A model generated the notes under the pieces. It worked only from the letters and a program-made list of their open reading frames with translations, did not search any database and was not told the origin of the DNA. A program made the translations under genes and the position numbers. Shown piece after piece: positions 10,967 to 24,220 of a stretch of 64,000 nt of DNA (position 1 is the first letter of the stretch; the number at the start of each line of letters is the position of its first letter). The stretch lies in assembly GCA_022376465.1 (NCBI GenBank), contig JACDTU010000005.1:918001-982000 (forward strand). Direction: 5' to 3'. This DNA is from Cubamyces lactineus. Its lineage: Eukaryota; Basidiomycota; Agaricomycetes; Polyporales; Polyporaceae.

Positions 10967-12331
10967 ATGGCGACCACGATGGATGTCGATATCCGTACAC
11001 CGGAGGCAGTCACACAGGCTCTCATACGACCCACCATCTATGGCTGCATATTTGCTCATTGCACGCCGCAAACTCTTGTCCTTTTCTCACGCACTAGCCG
11101 GACGGCTCGCAGCGCCGTGCAGGACTATATGGGTCGCGCTTTCAATGTTAATAAACGCCTGTCGCGCTACTTCAGCGATCCTCTGGCATTCCGCTCGCTG
11201 CAGGCGCGCACGGCGACCGTGATATCCGGGTCCTTCGCCCTCCAATTCTTCGATAGGATGTTCTACCCGGAGTTGGACCTCGACCTCTACGTCCACTCCA
11301 ACGACCTGGTCTTAGACGTGGGGTTGTACCTGCAATCCGAGGGATACGTCTATCAGCCGGATTCATGGGATCTGGAGAACTGGCCAAGCGAAATTCACCG
11401 TCTGTGTGGACGCTTGCAGGAGAATGACGTGGAGATTGACAATGATACCAACCCGTATGCTCTGAGGTACACGCGTGCAGTCTACACATTCATTCGGGGC
11501 CCCGCCGACGATGCTCAAGATGAGAGTACTCGGAAGGTACAAATCATGGTCTCCAGGCCGGCACCCATAGCATCGATCCTAGAATTCCATGCAACATCCA
11601 AATCAACTCACCTCTCTTCCTTCCTGTTACTGACACTGTTGGCTGTTGGTTAACTGCTCTTTCGTAGCATGCGTGATGAACGTCATCGCGTACAACGCGG
11701 CGTACTCCCTATTCCCACTGCCTACTCTCGAATACTACGAATCCCTCGTCCTCAATGCCTCCAACGTATCTGGGCGGAAAGCGCTGGAGAAGTACTCCAG
11801 GCGGGGATGGCGTACCATAGCGAACTCACCCCCCCTTGTCCCGTTCCTCGAGACGCATGGGTTCCATTTCGACACGCCTCGCTGGGTGTGCGATGGACGC
11901 ACGTGGACCATCCCTCTTTCTACGGAGGGCGCTGCCTCGCCTCCACGCGCCTCGCCATTGTCGGACGCCCTTTCTTGGGACCCTATCGCAGAAAGTGGCT
12001 GGACGCTGAAGCGCGGGAAGTACGACTGGGCGGTGTTAGGGTTTGGGACCGTATCGACGAAGGTCTTGCGCTGGGGCTACACGACCGCGAATGATGACTA
12101 CCTGCGTTTGCTCAAGATTTTCTTCGTCAAGCAAGGCAGAATGGAGCATTCGAAGTTGCCGGTCGGGAGGACGATGGAGGACTCTTTGGACATTTGGACC
12201 TGGTGAATCGCTCGTTACTTCGTGATACAGTTTGCGTCGGTTTCTGACCAAGCGCGACGCACAGGTGGGATTCGGTCCTTCCGCTCTTTAGGGCTCGATC
12301 TTTGGCAGAGCAGGCTGCGAAAGCAGACTGA
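10967..12331 (+). CDS. F-box-like / nucleotidyltransferase-fold protein, array copy 2, first splice donor altered
   Basis: Paralog of the genes at 9166 and 13021. The start may be ATG 10967 (MATTMDVDIRTPEAV) or ATG 10979. It shows SRTARSAVQDYMGRAFNVNK, SGSFALQFF and LDLDLYVH, the NTase-like core. By alignment the exons are 10967-11594, 11668-12202 and 12265-12331 (409 residues, length divisible by three). The oddity is intron 1: at 11595-11596, exactly where the other copies have GT, this gene has CA. The acceptor tcgtag is normal. No alternative GT in the right phase gives an intron of usual size, so without an unusual splice the protein ends soon after exon 1, at a TAA near 11653. Exon 3 encodes WDSVLPLFRARSL, matching copy 1. 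It may be a young pseudogene, a truncated product, or a site of error or non-canonical splicing. Confidence 0.65.
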
Positions 12332-13020
12332 CACTCGCACGTTCGCCTGCTCTGGGACGACGTCGCGATTTAAGTGGCTATTGCAGCCTGGGTTCAATGG
12401 AATGATCTGTTTGATTGTGTACGTCGCAATGTATCTCCCAAACTTGGTCAAATAGGAGCGCTTCAGCGATTGCTCCTGATTCAGTTTGGTACCAGTTTCT
12501 CCAGGAACCAGGAACCTTGCCCATTCAGCGTGCACTGCTGCTGGCATGCTAGCCTCAAACCGGCAATCGATATGGCTGAAAAGTCATGTTACATGACTTG
12601 GTTTTCCCTCTGACCATCGATATGCGAGCCTCACAAAGTACCTATTCAACGATGGGAAGTAGTCTGAGCAGCTGCCATCCAGAGCCGGTGGTTCTCGTAA
12701 TGGTGCCTTGAACGTCGTGACAGTAGCGCCGCCCCAGACGTCGCTACCGTCCCTAAGGCGGTGTCTTCCATCACGGCGTTGGGTACAAGAAGACACGAGC
12801 TCATACCCTGTGATACTACCCGCAGGCATCCCCGGATCCTCTTCCAACTCGTATTAGTGCGATCGTCTCCAGAGTTTAGACCGCGTTGCGCCGTCGGTCC
12901 TCCATAACCTCACGGTACGTTCCTTGAGCCTCACAACGCACGAGGTATGAGCTGAGCACCTTATCGCCGTGTAGCTTGCTCTATTTGCACCGCCGCCCTG
13001 GTGCATTCCACGGTTATACG
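12332..13020. other. Intergenic between array copies 2 and 3
   Basis: About 690 bp. A minus-strand open frame at 12584-12847 (87 codons) has no recognisable domain and I do not call it. The rest holds flanks and the copy 3 promoter. Confidence 0.5.
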
Positions 13021-14384
13021 ATGGCGGACGCCTTAGTCCAGCCTCCTAAAGGAGTGGCCCAAGTCCTACAGTCGCATACCGTCTATGGATACGTCTTCGC
13101 CCACTGCTCTCCCCGAAGTCTCCTCCGCTTCCGTCGGGTCAGTCGAGCTGCTCGCCAGGCCGTCCAAGACTACATGGACCGCGCTTTCAATGTCAACAAG
13201 CGTCTCTCACGTTTCTTTCGCGATCCTCTGGCGTTTCGTTCTCTGCAAGCCCGCACCGCTGCGGTGATCTCCGGCTCCTTCGCACTTCAATTCTTCGACA
13301 GAACGTATTATCCAGAGTCTGATCTCGACATCTACACCCACCCAGAACGCTCGTTCCTCGACGTTGGGCTGTACCTCAAATCGGAGGGCTACACGTTTGA
13401 GCCATATTCTTGGCAGCTAGGAAATTGGCGCAATGAAGTGGACCGGCTGTGCGCTAGGATGAACGCTCATGCGGAAGCACTTGAGGGCGAGAATGAGGAC
13501 GAGATGACCGAGCTGTATGGTATGCAGGGCACCCATGCCGTCTACACCTTCTTCCGAGATCCTCCTTCCGGTGCCCCGGCAGCGACTCCCACGCGAAAAG
13601 TGCAGATCATCGTCGCGAGGTCGACGCCGCTGAGAGCGTTGTTGGACTTCCACTCGAGTGCGTTCCCAGTTTGCTTCATGCTTCTAAAGTAGACTCACAG
13701 CTTGCTTGTCTACCCCTAAAGCAAGCGTGTTGAACATCATCACATATAACGCAGCATATTGTCTATACCCGCTGGCAACCCTAGAGGCGTACACCTCCCT
13801 GGTCCTGAATGGAGGCAACCCCGGGAAAGTGGCTGCGCTCGAGAAGTACGCCAAGCGCGGATGGCGGGCAATCTCAAACCCGTCTCCGCTCATCCAATAC
13901 CTCGCCCCCTCGCTCTTCTATATAGGCAAGTCGCGCTGGGTGTGCGACAAAAATACGTGGACGATCCCGCTCTCTATGGAGGGCGTGAAGCCTCCACCGC
14001 CAGCCTCCCCTTCCTCAGAAGCGCTTTCATGGGATCCGATCGCGGAATGTGGCTGGAAACTCGCCTATCTGAGCATTCCAACCGGCCTTGTCATCGCAAA
14101 GTTCGGGACCGTGGCGACGACGGTCCTACGCTGGGGCTATACCACTGGGGACGAAGGATATCTGCACGACTTGATTGCGTTCTTCATGGCTCAGGGACGT
14201 TTGGAACACAAGAAGAAGCCGCATGGGGACGCGCAGGTGGAAGAATGCGCGGACGTATGGACGTGGTGGGTGATTTTCGATGATCGTTTTCTAGGTCTGT
14301 TGACAAACTGTGATGTGTAGGTGGGACGAGACGCTTCACGTGTTCAGAACTGTCTACCAAGCAGAGCACAATCTGATGTCTTGA
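13021..14384 (+). CDS. F-box-like / nucleotidyltransferase-fold protein, array copy 3
   Basis: Protein of 414 residues in exons 13021-13657, 13722-14265 and 14321-14384. I chose the ATG at 13021 (MADALVQPPKGV) because it aligns with the copy 1 start; an upstream in-frame ATG at 12976 adds sequence not shared by the others. Features: SPRSLLRFRRVSRAARQAV (F-box-like), SGSFALQFF then SDLDIYTH (GS...DxD), RKVQIIVAR, SVLNIITYNAAYCLYP, an acidic linker EGENEDEMTELY, and a C-terminal WDETLHVFRTVY from exon 3. The third exon lies past a 55-nt intron (14266-14320). Without it the frame would run on to a stop at the intron end. All introns are canonical, so this is the best-preserved array member next to copy 1. 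Confidence 0.72.
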
Positions 14385-14637
14385 CTCGAACTAGCAAGCT
14401 GGATAGATGCGGTTAGGGTTTATGTGGACCTGCATAGGGCAATCGATTCATGTATCAAGCTGGGACTGTATTGAAAACCATTATTCTGTAGCATCCTGCA
14501 ACATACAACCACGTTGTCTTCTATAGTGTAGCATGTTGACATCTACAATGACATCACCCACATCTGTTACATTTAACCTTCCATCCTTATCATAAGCCAA
14601 AAGAAACCGATCGCCAGCGAGGCAACCATCATTGCCC

Positions 14638-17600
14638 TTACAGCTCGAGCTTAATACGATGGTAGAGCTCCGCGCTCTTTCGCATCTCCTCGGCAGTAGC
14701 GGGCGCCGCGGGCTTGCCGTCAAGTCCGTACGTTTGCACGCCGACGTATTCGAAGGGCGGAACCGAGTCAGGGATACAATTCACGGGCGCGACGCCGTAG
14801 TCGTCGAATGACCAAGGGTCCCCGGCCTTCTTGGGAGCGGAGAGCAGGATGGAATTCTTCGAATCCATCGAAACGTCCGCGTCGAAGTAGTTCAGCGGCG
14901 TGAGGAAGAAACTGCGAGGACGCGCATCAGCCTTGTCGCGCACGACTGACATAAGTGCGAAAACGAGACTAACCTGGACGCTGCGAGATTCGTGCGCGTG
15001 TTCGGCGAGTCCTCTGCCTGCGGGAGGTGGTGCATACCAACGTTTACCCACGCGACCAGGTCCTCCTGCGTCATGTTCTCTCCGTCGAAGAACTTGTGGA
15101 AGTCTATCACGGGGTCTCCTGGCAAGTTCAAGTTCCACTGGCAGCTGGAGCTCCGCTCTGTCTCCTTGCGCTTCGACACGGCGAGGTTGTACCGCGCCCA
15201 GTTCGCGTTATTCAGCAGGCGCTTCGAACCAACCACGGTCTACCAGTCGAACCTTAGTAAGAGTCAACAGACAGTCTACCGCGGACGTACGTTGTGAATC
15301 GGGGAGTATCCCGGGTGGATCGCGTACCCGCGCGGGATGCCCCAGCGGTTCTTCGCATCCTTGTTCACGAGCGAGTACCCGCCCTGCAAGTTGGGCGGGA
15401 ACTTCAGGAGCGCATCGTCCTCGTTCTCGATGAACGTCTTCGAGATCTTCTGCTGGATAACCTCCGAGCCCCAGTCATCTTCGAACCACGGCTGAGTGAT
15501 CGTCTCCTGCGCTGTGCTCGTGAACAGCAGCGAGTTTTTCGTCCCCGCGATATCGAGGTCGACCTGTACAGAGACCAATCCTCTGAGTTAACATGAGACT
15601 GGCCTCACTAACTCGAGAGATGTCACACCTTGTAGTTGATCACATGGTCGTGCAAAGACCCCACTGGACACGCCAATGTGATCAGTAGATGTACTTGCCC
15701 ACAAACAGTACGATGAACACATACTGGTCGTTTCGCGGATAGCTGTCCCATAGCCTTCCTGAGCAGGCTCCCAGTAGCCACCTTGCAAGTAGCCAGAAGC
15801 CGAGAGTCGAACCTCGATAGTACCGTCGATCTGGAAGATGTAATCGAAGACTATCCGCAACCATGACGATCAGCATCGTTCTGTGCACTGGCTCCACGTC
15901 CAGCCTACTCACGATAATCGTAGCTGCGAATTACGCCTTGTCAGCCACCTGCATCTCGCGAACATGCAACATATAGTAAACAGCTCACTTTCCAACCGTC
16001 GAGATGCTACGGATGACCAGCTGATATCCGTGGGTGGCGCCGAATTCGCCCTCTGAATAACCAGTGTGACGAGTGATGGGTCGCGCTGCATCGTGCTCAA
16101 AGATACAGATTGCGCGCGAGCGTACGATGCTACCCTCAAAGTTGTGTGTCGTGGCCGGGAGGTAGACGGCTTCGTGTGGACAGTCGTATCCGGGTATCAT
16201 ATCGCGAACCGCGGAGCCCTGCGTTACGTTCAGGTACCTCGCTGGCGTGACAAGGACACGATTCAACTTACCATACCGAAGAAACGATCAAGCCATGCCG
16301 TGGTCGTCTGCATCGGGTCGTTGCCGGCTGCGCCGATGTGAGAATCTCAAGACGACGACGAACGAGATAACTCAACCCACCGTACTGCGCGATCGCCTCC
16401 TGAGGCGCAAGCTATGGTCGCGAGCGTTATGTTCACCAGGACCAAACTCCACAAACTGATGATAAACCCACCTCGTAGATGATCCGCTCGTTCTTGAAGC
16501 GAATGTCCCACAAGCTAAGACCCATATCCCTGTCGAAGCCAAGATACATACCCCAGCCCATCCAGCTGACATACTGCGCTGCGCGGTCGACCCGGAAGCG
16601 AAGTCCACCAAACGACACTGAACGCGGGCCCGGGAGGTAATCGAGGTCGCGAGCGGCAGACGTCTCAGGTCTCTTGCGCGTGCTCCATCCTCCCGCTGCA
16701 GGGTCCTGGTCCGGGCGTTCTGGCAGTCGCTTGAGCGTGCCGTCATGGTACGCAGCGAGGAACGCCTCTGAGCTGTTGAAGACTTGATGATTGTACACGA
16801 GCTACAGAGAAGTCAACATCAGCGCGCCCGCAATCGATACCATTGTAGAGCTTGCATCACCTTCAACAGCTTCCATTGCGACGGGTCCGTGCCAGAGAAG
16901 TCGACGTACTGGAAGAAGTTGACAGGATGGAGCCATGGACCGGGCGTGTTCCGCCGCCACGACACCCATCCGCGACGGAAAGAGCCATCAAAGCTCAACG
17001 GTGCCATAATCGCGCCCACGAGTGTGTCATTGGGGAGACCGCGCGCCGATCCTCCAAACAAGTCCTGCAATCCACGAACGTATCAATAAAGTAAGTCTCC
17101 CTCACGAGTATCTAGGCAGGAGCCATACCTCAGTGACGTCCGCCAGGGGAGGCATAAGCTGCGCGAGCAGCGGAGTGAGCTCTCCAAGCGTCGTAAAACC
17201 CCTCGCATTGTACGGAATCGAGGCACGATGGTATATCTCCGTCAACTCCCTCATCTTCGTCTTCTCGCCCACCGGCAACGGCCCCACCAAGTAATCCATC
17301 ACATACGGGTCCGCCGCCGCACCATGATGTATCGTAACGCGCGCGAACCTCTCGGGGGGCCTAAAGGTGTCCGGATAGTCGAGGTACGCGAGCGCATCCT
17401 TCTTCGCCGGGCGATAGGCCTCGATGTGGTAGATGAAGTCGTCCGACAACACAGCTTTGTCGCCGCGCGTGAGGTTGAGGCCGCGCGCCGGGTCCGCAAG
17501 CCACTCTGATATCGAGACCGTCTCGGAGACGGTGAGCGACGCCCACGGATTGATCTTCGCGGGCGGACTGGCGAGTGGGGGCAAGCCCGAGGGACACTTG

Positions 17601-17869
17601 CTGAGCCGTTCTGTAGGACGGGTGTCGAACTGATCAAGCTCGGCGGACGACTCGTGCTGGCTTGCGTATGAGGTGTGTCGAGCAGTATCGAGGCCGTACA
17701 AGGCGGAGATCCCGGTCAACCCGAGCAAAGCGGCAAGGAAGAGCAAGAAGTGCCGGGAGCGAAACCGGCGCGAAGCGTGCGGCGCGGTCCTTTCGGGAAG
17801 ACCAGGCTCGAGCTCAGCAGTGCTGCCCGAGTCGCCCTTGGGCAAAGGCTCGTATCCAGAGGGTGCCAT
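14638..17869 (-). CDS. Membrane-anchored copper amine oxidase
   Basis: Oxidises primary amines to aldehydes with release of ammonia and hydrogen peroxide, using copper and topaquinone (family knowledge). The ATG at 17869 starts a short basic cytoplasmic end, then a membrane helix near residues 42-60 (FLLFLAALLGLTGISALYGL), so a type II anchor with the enzyme outside or in the lumen is likely. Later come GNDPMQTTTAWLDRFFGM and GYDCPHEAVYLPATTH. The topaquinone motif NYDY is built across two introns: VG-AA, then an 11-nt exon at 15913-15923, then LFDYIFQIDGT from 15850. Copper ligands are HDH (SLHDHVINYK, near 15640) and the first His of GMHHLPQAEDSP in the last third. The stop is TAA at 14638. 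There are about eleven exons with short introns, and every diagnostic residue is present. Confidence 0.88.
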
Positions 17870-18614
17870 GGTCCTCGAGCGTGAGGAGCGATGAGCTCCA
17901 GTAGTCGCGGTGGGTCAGAAACGAGGTTCGTCCGACCGCAGCGATGGGAATATCTGTGCGTGCGAGGGCTTTATAAGCGATAGGTGACTCGAGAGCGATT
18001 GCATTACCGGATAGATCGACAGACGCGGGCCGCATATACGCCAGCCTGAGGCTGCGGACGTCGCACGCTCAGGAATCTCAGGAATGAGGTGAAGTTCCTG
18101 GCTCGAGAGGACGGCGCTTAGATACTGGACGCCCAGCTAAGTACTATCATGTGGACGGCAGCGTGCCACAGACGCGTATAGTACAAGCTCACTTCGGGCA
18201 GACGGCCGACTCACCTGCCCTTTCAACGTCGCGGCGTAGTAGGCCATTAATCCGTCAGCTTCAGCACTTCCTACGTTGAAGAGCAACAGACGTACTTTGC
18301 AAGTGCGAACATCTCACGTCAGGGCTCCCATGACCTTGCAGGAAGAGAACCCAGCTGAAGCCTGAAAGACACGGAGACGATAAGCTCAAAACAGCGGGAT
18401 AGCGGCCGGAGCGGCAAGCACCCTGGCCCCCGCTAGTCCGTCGAGATACGCAGCCACATGTCTGAGACACGAGAAAACGCGGATACGTAGATTGTTACAT
18501 TTTGCAATGTACACTGCGTCATGATGTATTCCTTTCCTTCCCCAGGTCGATTCTTGGCACTTCTATCACACGCACGTCTGCTCCGAACCAAGAAAGTGCG
18601 AATTCAGCAGCAGC
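17870..18614. other. Intergenic between amine oxidase and PGI
   Basis: About 745 bp. It holds the amine oxidase promoter, with a ttataa element near 17972, and the 3' flank of the isomerase gene. No gene seen. Confidence 0.55.
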
Positions 18615-20873
<2,259 letters not shown>

Positions 20874-23354
20874 GGTGGTTGTCGAATATGCTACAAGTGA
20901 GAGGTGGGAGGAGAGAGATGTCGAGAGAGAGGAGAGCTGAGGGTCTTATAGCGGACTGCGTTGTCGTCACCGTCGATGCTATCGCGATCGTGCGAACCGC
21001 TGTTCCGGGTCCTCCGCGCCCACCCTCTCCGTCCTCTCCGCATCCCACTTACACACACGCTACCTCGCAGCCATCCGTTGCCGTCCCAGCCGTTCGTTCT
21101 CATGCAGCGTCGCAGCTGCAAGGAAGCCGTTCACAGAGAAACAGCGAATTAACTGCTTTTGGCACAACTTTCTGTGCCTGGTGCGCACGTGCGGTTCATT
21201 CTGTGACAAAGCCCATGTACGGAGCTCGATTCCATCCCACGAACCATTCCGATGCCATAGTGTATTGTCCAGATGGACGGTGTGATGGGCGGGCGAATTG
21301 GCTGCAATGCCTGGTAATTTCGACCATACAACATCGGCTTATTCACAGGCCAATCGTACTCGTGAGGACGAATCCATGATCACTCTGAACCTCTTCTTTG
21401 GAAGCGTCTGGATTAAGGAGAGAACCCCAAGAGAGGACCCTCGGTCAGCTAGACATGCTGACGCCAGATGTAACTCTGGGAGTATGCATCAGTGCCTGCA
21501 TTGATGATGTTGTCTGTAAGCCGTCAGCGCGAATGGGCTCAGCCAGTATCAGACGATGGTGTAGCAAACGTACGCGCATACCATGATGGGGCACCTTGAA
21601 CACAGAGATGGCAACACTAGTACTCTCGGGGAAGATTATCTTCGACATACCTCAAGTAGTCTAGACGCCAATTGCTAGCCTGCAGCATCCAGACCACTTG
21701 CGCAAGATGGGGCTGGTGGACTTCGAACACGGAAAGTGGTCTCCCATCGTGTGGGTACCCGCACAATGCACACAATAATTCTGCGCAAATTGAATGGTTG
21801 AATGGCACGGTGTAGTAGATCAAGAGATGAATGTCACGAGTCCTCGCGTGAACCTCGTCGATTCGGAATGCGTGAATGGGGATAGTTCCCGGTTTGTTTG
21901 ACGCAGGCAATCCAGAAGGGTGGTCTGCGTGCTGTTCGTTGACTTTCTCGCCTTCCGTACTAGTGACTCGGTGAGCCTGAGCTCGTAGATCTTCTCTCGG
22001 ATGTCCAGACTGAAGTCCAGGGTTTCAAGAAGCCGATGGACGGTGATACAACCCCGATTGACGGCACAGACTAATGGTACTCATAGGGCGCAGTGCTCGG
22101 CAGGTGAGTGCGCAGTTTTGTAGAGTATAGGTGATGCATTGACGGCCGTTCATTCGCCGACAGTTTCAATGAACCTCGGTCGAGAACGCAGTGTCAAACG
22201 ACAAGGTCTTCATAGTCGTTGATACTGTCACTGGACGGCCCTGGCCGATGCTGGTTAATATGGCAGCTAAGGGGTCTATTGACAAGTTGTGATTGCCTTG
22301 GACGGAGCTGAGTACCTATCTGTCGATTCGTGAGCTCGATACTGTTCGCACACACTCACTGCCATCCTTCCTGTGAGATTCGTGACTTGTTGGTATACAA
22401 GTACTCGGATAGCGCTGGCCAGCGCGCCCGGCTGGTCTGGGCCCAATACCACAGCAGCAAATCACAAGGAACAGCACTGTACTCAGCTGCGATTGAGTGC
22501 GGAATAGAAAGGATGCATCTGGCAAAGACTGGCACCGACTCGGACTGAGTGTGTAGCCACATGAGCGACGCTGGAAGGCTAGACTGTCGGCACCACGGGA
22601 GACAGAACCGATGCGACAATGCAATGACTGGGCGGTCAGTATGCTCAAGCTTTGCAATAGGCGAGAGACACCGGGGGTGGAGGAAAGCAGGCGTAGGGAA
22701 GAACCGGGAGGACTGGATGAGAGAGGCTCGAGCCACAGCCTGGACCGCGCGGTGGCGACGGAGAAGGAGAGGTCGGAGAGGAGACGCCCGTGGTCGATCG
22801 GCGGGGAGCGCAGATACAGAATGTCCCAGCGGCCGCGACGACGACCACTTGAATTCCTTCGCGCGCGTCCGATCCGCTATAAGTGCCCCTTCTCTCCCCG
22901 CCATCGCCCTCCATTCTCCCTCAACGCTGCCCAAGACTTGCTGACCCGCATCACCTCGCGCTCGCTGGAACGTGCTACGGACCTTCGTCATAACATCGCG
23001 CTGCTTACATAGTCTGGCGTAGATTGCCGAAAGTGGAGTAGGCGGTCACACGAACACTCCCACCTGAGCATTCTTTTCCTCTCCGCCTTCTCATCTTTCG
23101 CCAGCGCCCGACCACGTCTCGCTCGTCCTCCTCGTCTCCCCTCAACGCCCCTTCTCCCTTTCCAAACTTACCCCATCGCGCCCACCCAGGCGAGCCCATT
23201 CGCGCTAGCGGAGCATCCTTCCACCCCTCTTCCTTGATCGGACGCATACAACCTACGCGATTCCTCCCACGTTCTCGACTAAACCCCGCCATATATACCA
23301 CCACTAGTGCTCGCCTCCCTCGCCCTCGCCTCTTCCCGTTCGCCTTCACCCAGC
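20874..23354. other. Gene-poor 2.5-kb stretch
   Basis: It holds the PGI promoter on the left, and on the right (about 23040-23354) a pyrimidine-rich zone with a catatatacc element near 23288-23297 that is probably the promoter of the ubiquitin-fold gene. The middle has many open frames on both strands (for example 22356-22991 minus, 22549-22944 plus), but none has a domain, a signal or a supporting splice pattern. Confidence 0.5.
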
Positions 23355-24220
23355 ATGGCCGACGTACGACCCTCTTCGTCATCCTCCGCACCACACCTCT
23401 CTGTGGGACCTCCACCCACCACCCAGCTACCCCGTCCGGCTTCGATCGAGAACGCCCTACACGCACGCATCGATGCATTCTCACCCCTCTGTCCATCTGC
23501 TCGCACATCCTATACCCGCGTGGACTTCACTGGCGGGACCGGCGCGAATACCCCTAGGAGAGACTTCACAGGCGACGTGGACGGCGGAGACGTAGAGGAT
23601 CATGACGACGATGCAGCCGCAGATGGGGCGCAGTTGGCAGAGGAGACGATACCGCAGACGCCGCAGGTCTCCTTGACATTCCTGCTGGTCACCGGGCGTC
23701 GGCGGACGATGTCGTTCGAGCCCGAGACGACGATCGGGCGGGTGAAGGAGCTCGTGTGGAACGCCTGGCCCAACGGTGAGCCACCACGCTGCTTAGGCTC
23801 AGGAGCGCTCGCGCTGGGGGCTCCAACGCTGCTCCCGAGCACTTGATGTGGACATCCCTGACACGATCCTTGCGCGTGTAGATTGGCAGGACGAGCGGCC
23901 GCCAGCGCCGTCGTACCTCAGGATCCTGTACCTCGGGAAAATCCTCCAGGACGAAGACTCGCTTGACAGTGCGTTTCGCGACACCATCTCTGCTGTCCAT
24001 TTCCTCTCTGACAGATGTGCATGTAGAACTGTCGTTCCCCACACACCTGCCTTCTTCGGCGCCGGCAGCAACGATCGTGCACCTCTCTGTACGGCCATAT
24101 GCACCTCAGTCGGAAGATACGCCCAAGAAGAAGAGGCGAAACACGGGAAGTCAGGCTGCTTCAGCCGACGGTACGCCCGAGGAGAGTGCCGGGTGCTGCA
24201 GTTCGTGCATAATTTGCTGA
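23355..24220 (+). CDS. Membrane-anchored ubiquitin-fold protein (UBL3/MUB-like)
   Basis: Protein of 233 residues in exons 23355-23775, 23882-23968 and 24027-24220 (702 nt). About 115 residues of Ser/Pro-rich then Asp-rich leader precede a ubiquitin-like domain: VSLTFLLVTGRRRTMSFEP, TTIGRVKELVWNAWP, then after the intron SYLRILYLGKILQDEDSL. The tail is basic (PKKKRRN) and ends CCSSCIIC. That is a CaaX-type prenylation box with extra cysteines for acylation, as in plant MUB and animal UBL3. There is no diglycine, so it is not conjugated like ubiquitin. Family members sit at the plasma membrane and dock E2 enzymes or sort proteins into vesicles. The long N-terminal leader is unusual, since MUB/UBL3 proteins are normally about 120 residues. 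Confidence 0.8.

Noticed and set aside
12584..12847. 87-codon minus-strand frame between array genes
   Set aside because: Unrelated to the array proteins, no domain, no splice context.
20879..23010. Several long frames upstream of PGI and the ubiquitin-fold gene
   Set aside because: They overlap on both strands, are rich in Arg/Ser/Pro as expected of GC-rich noise, and lack family signals.
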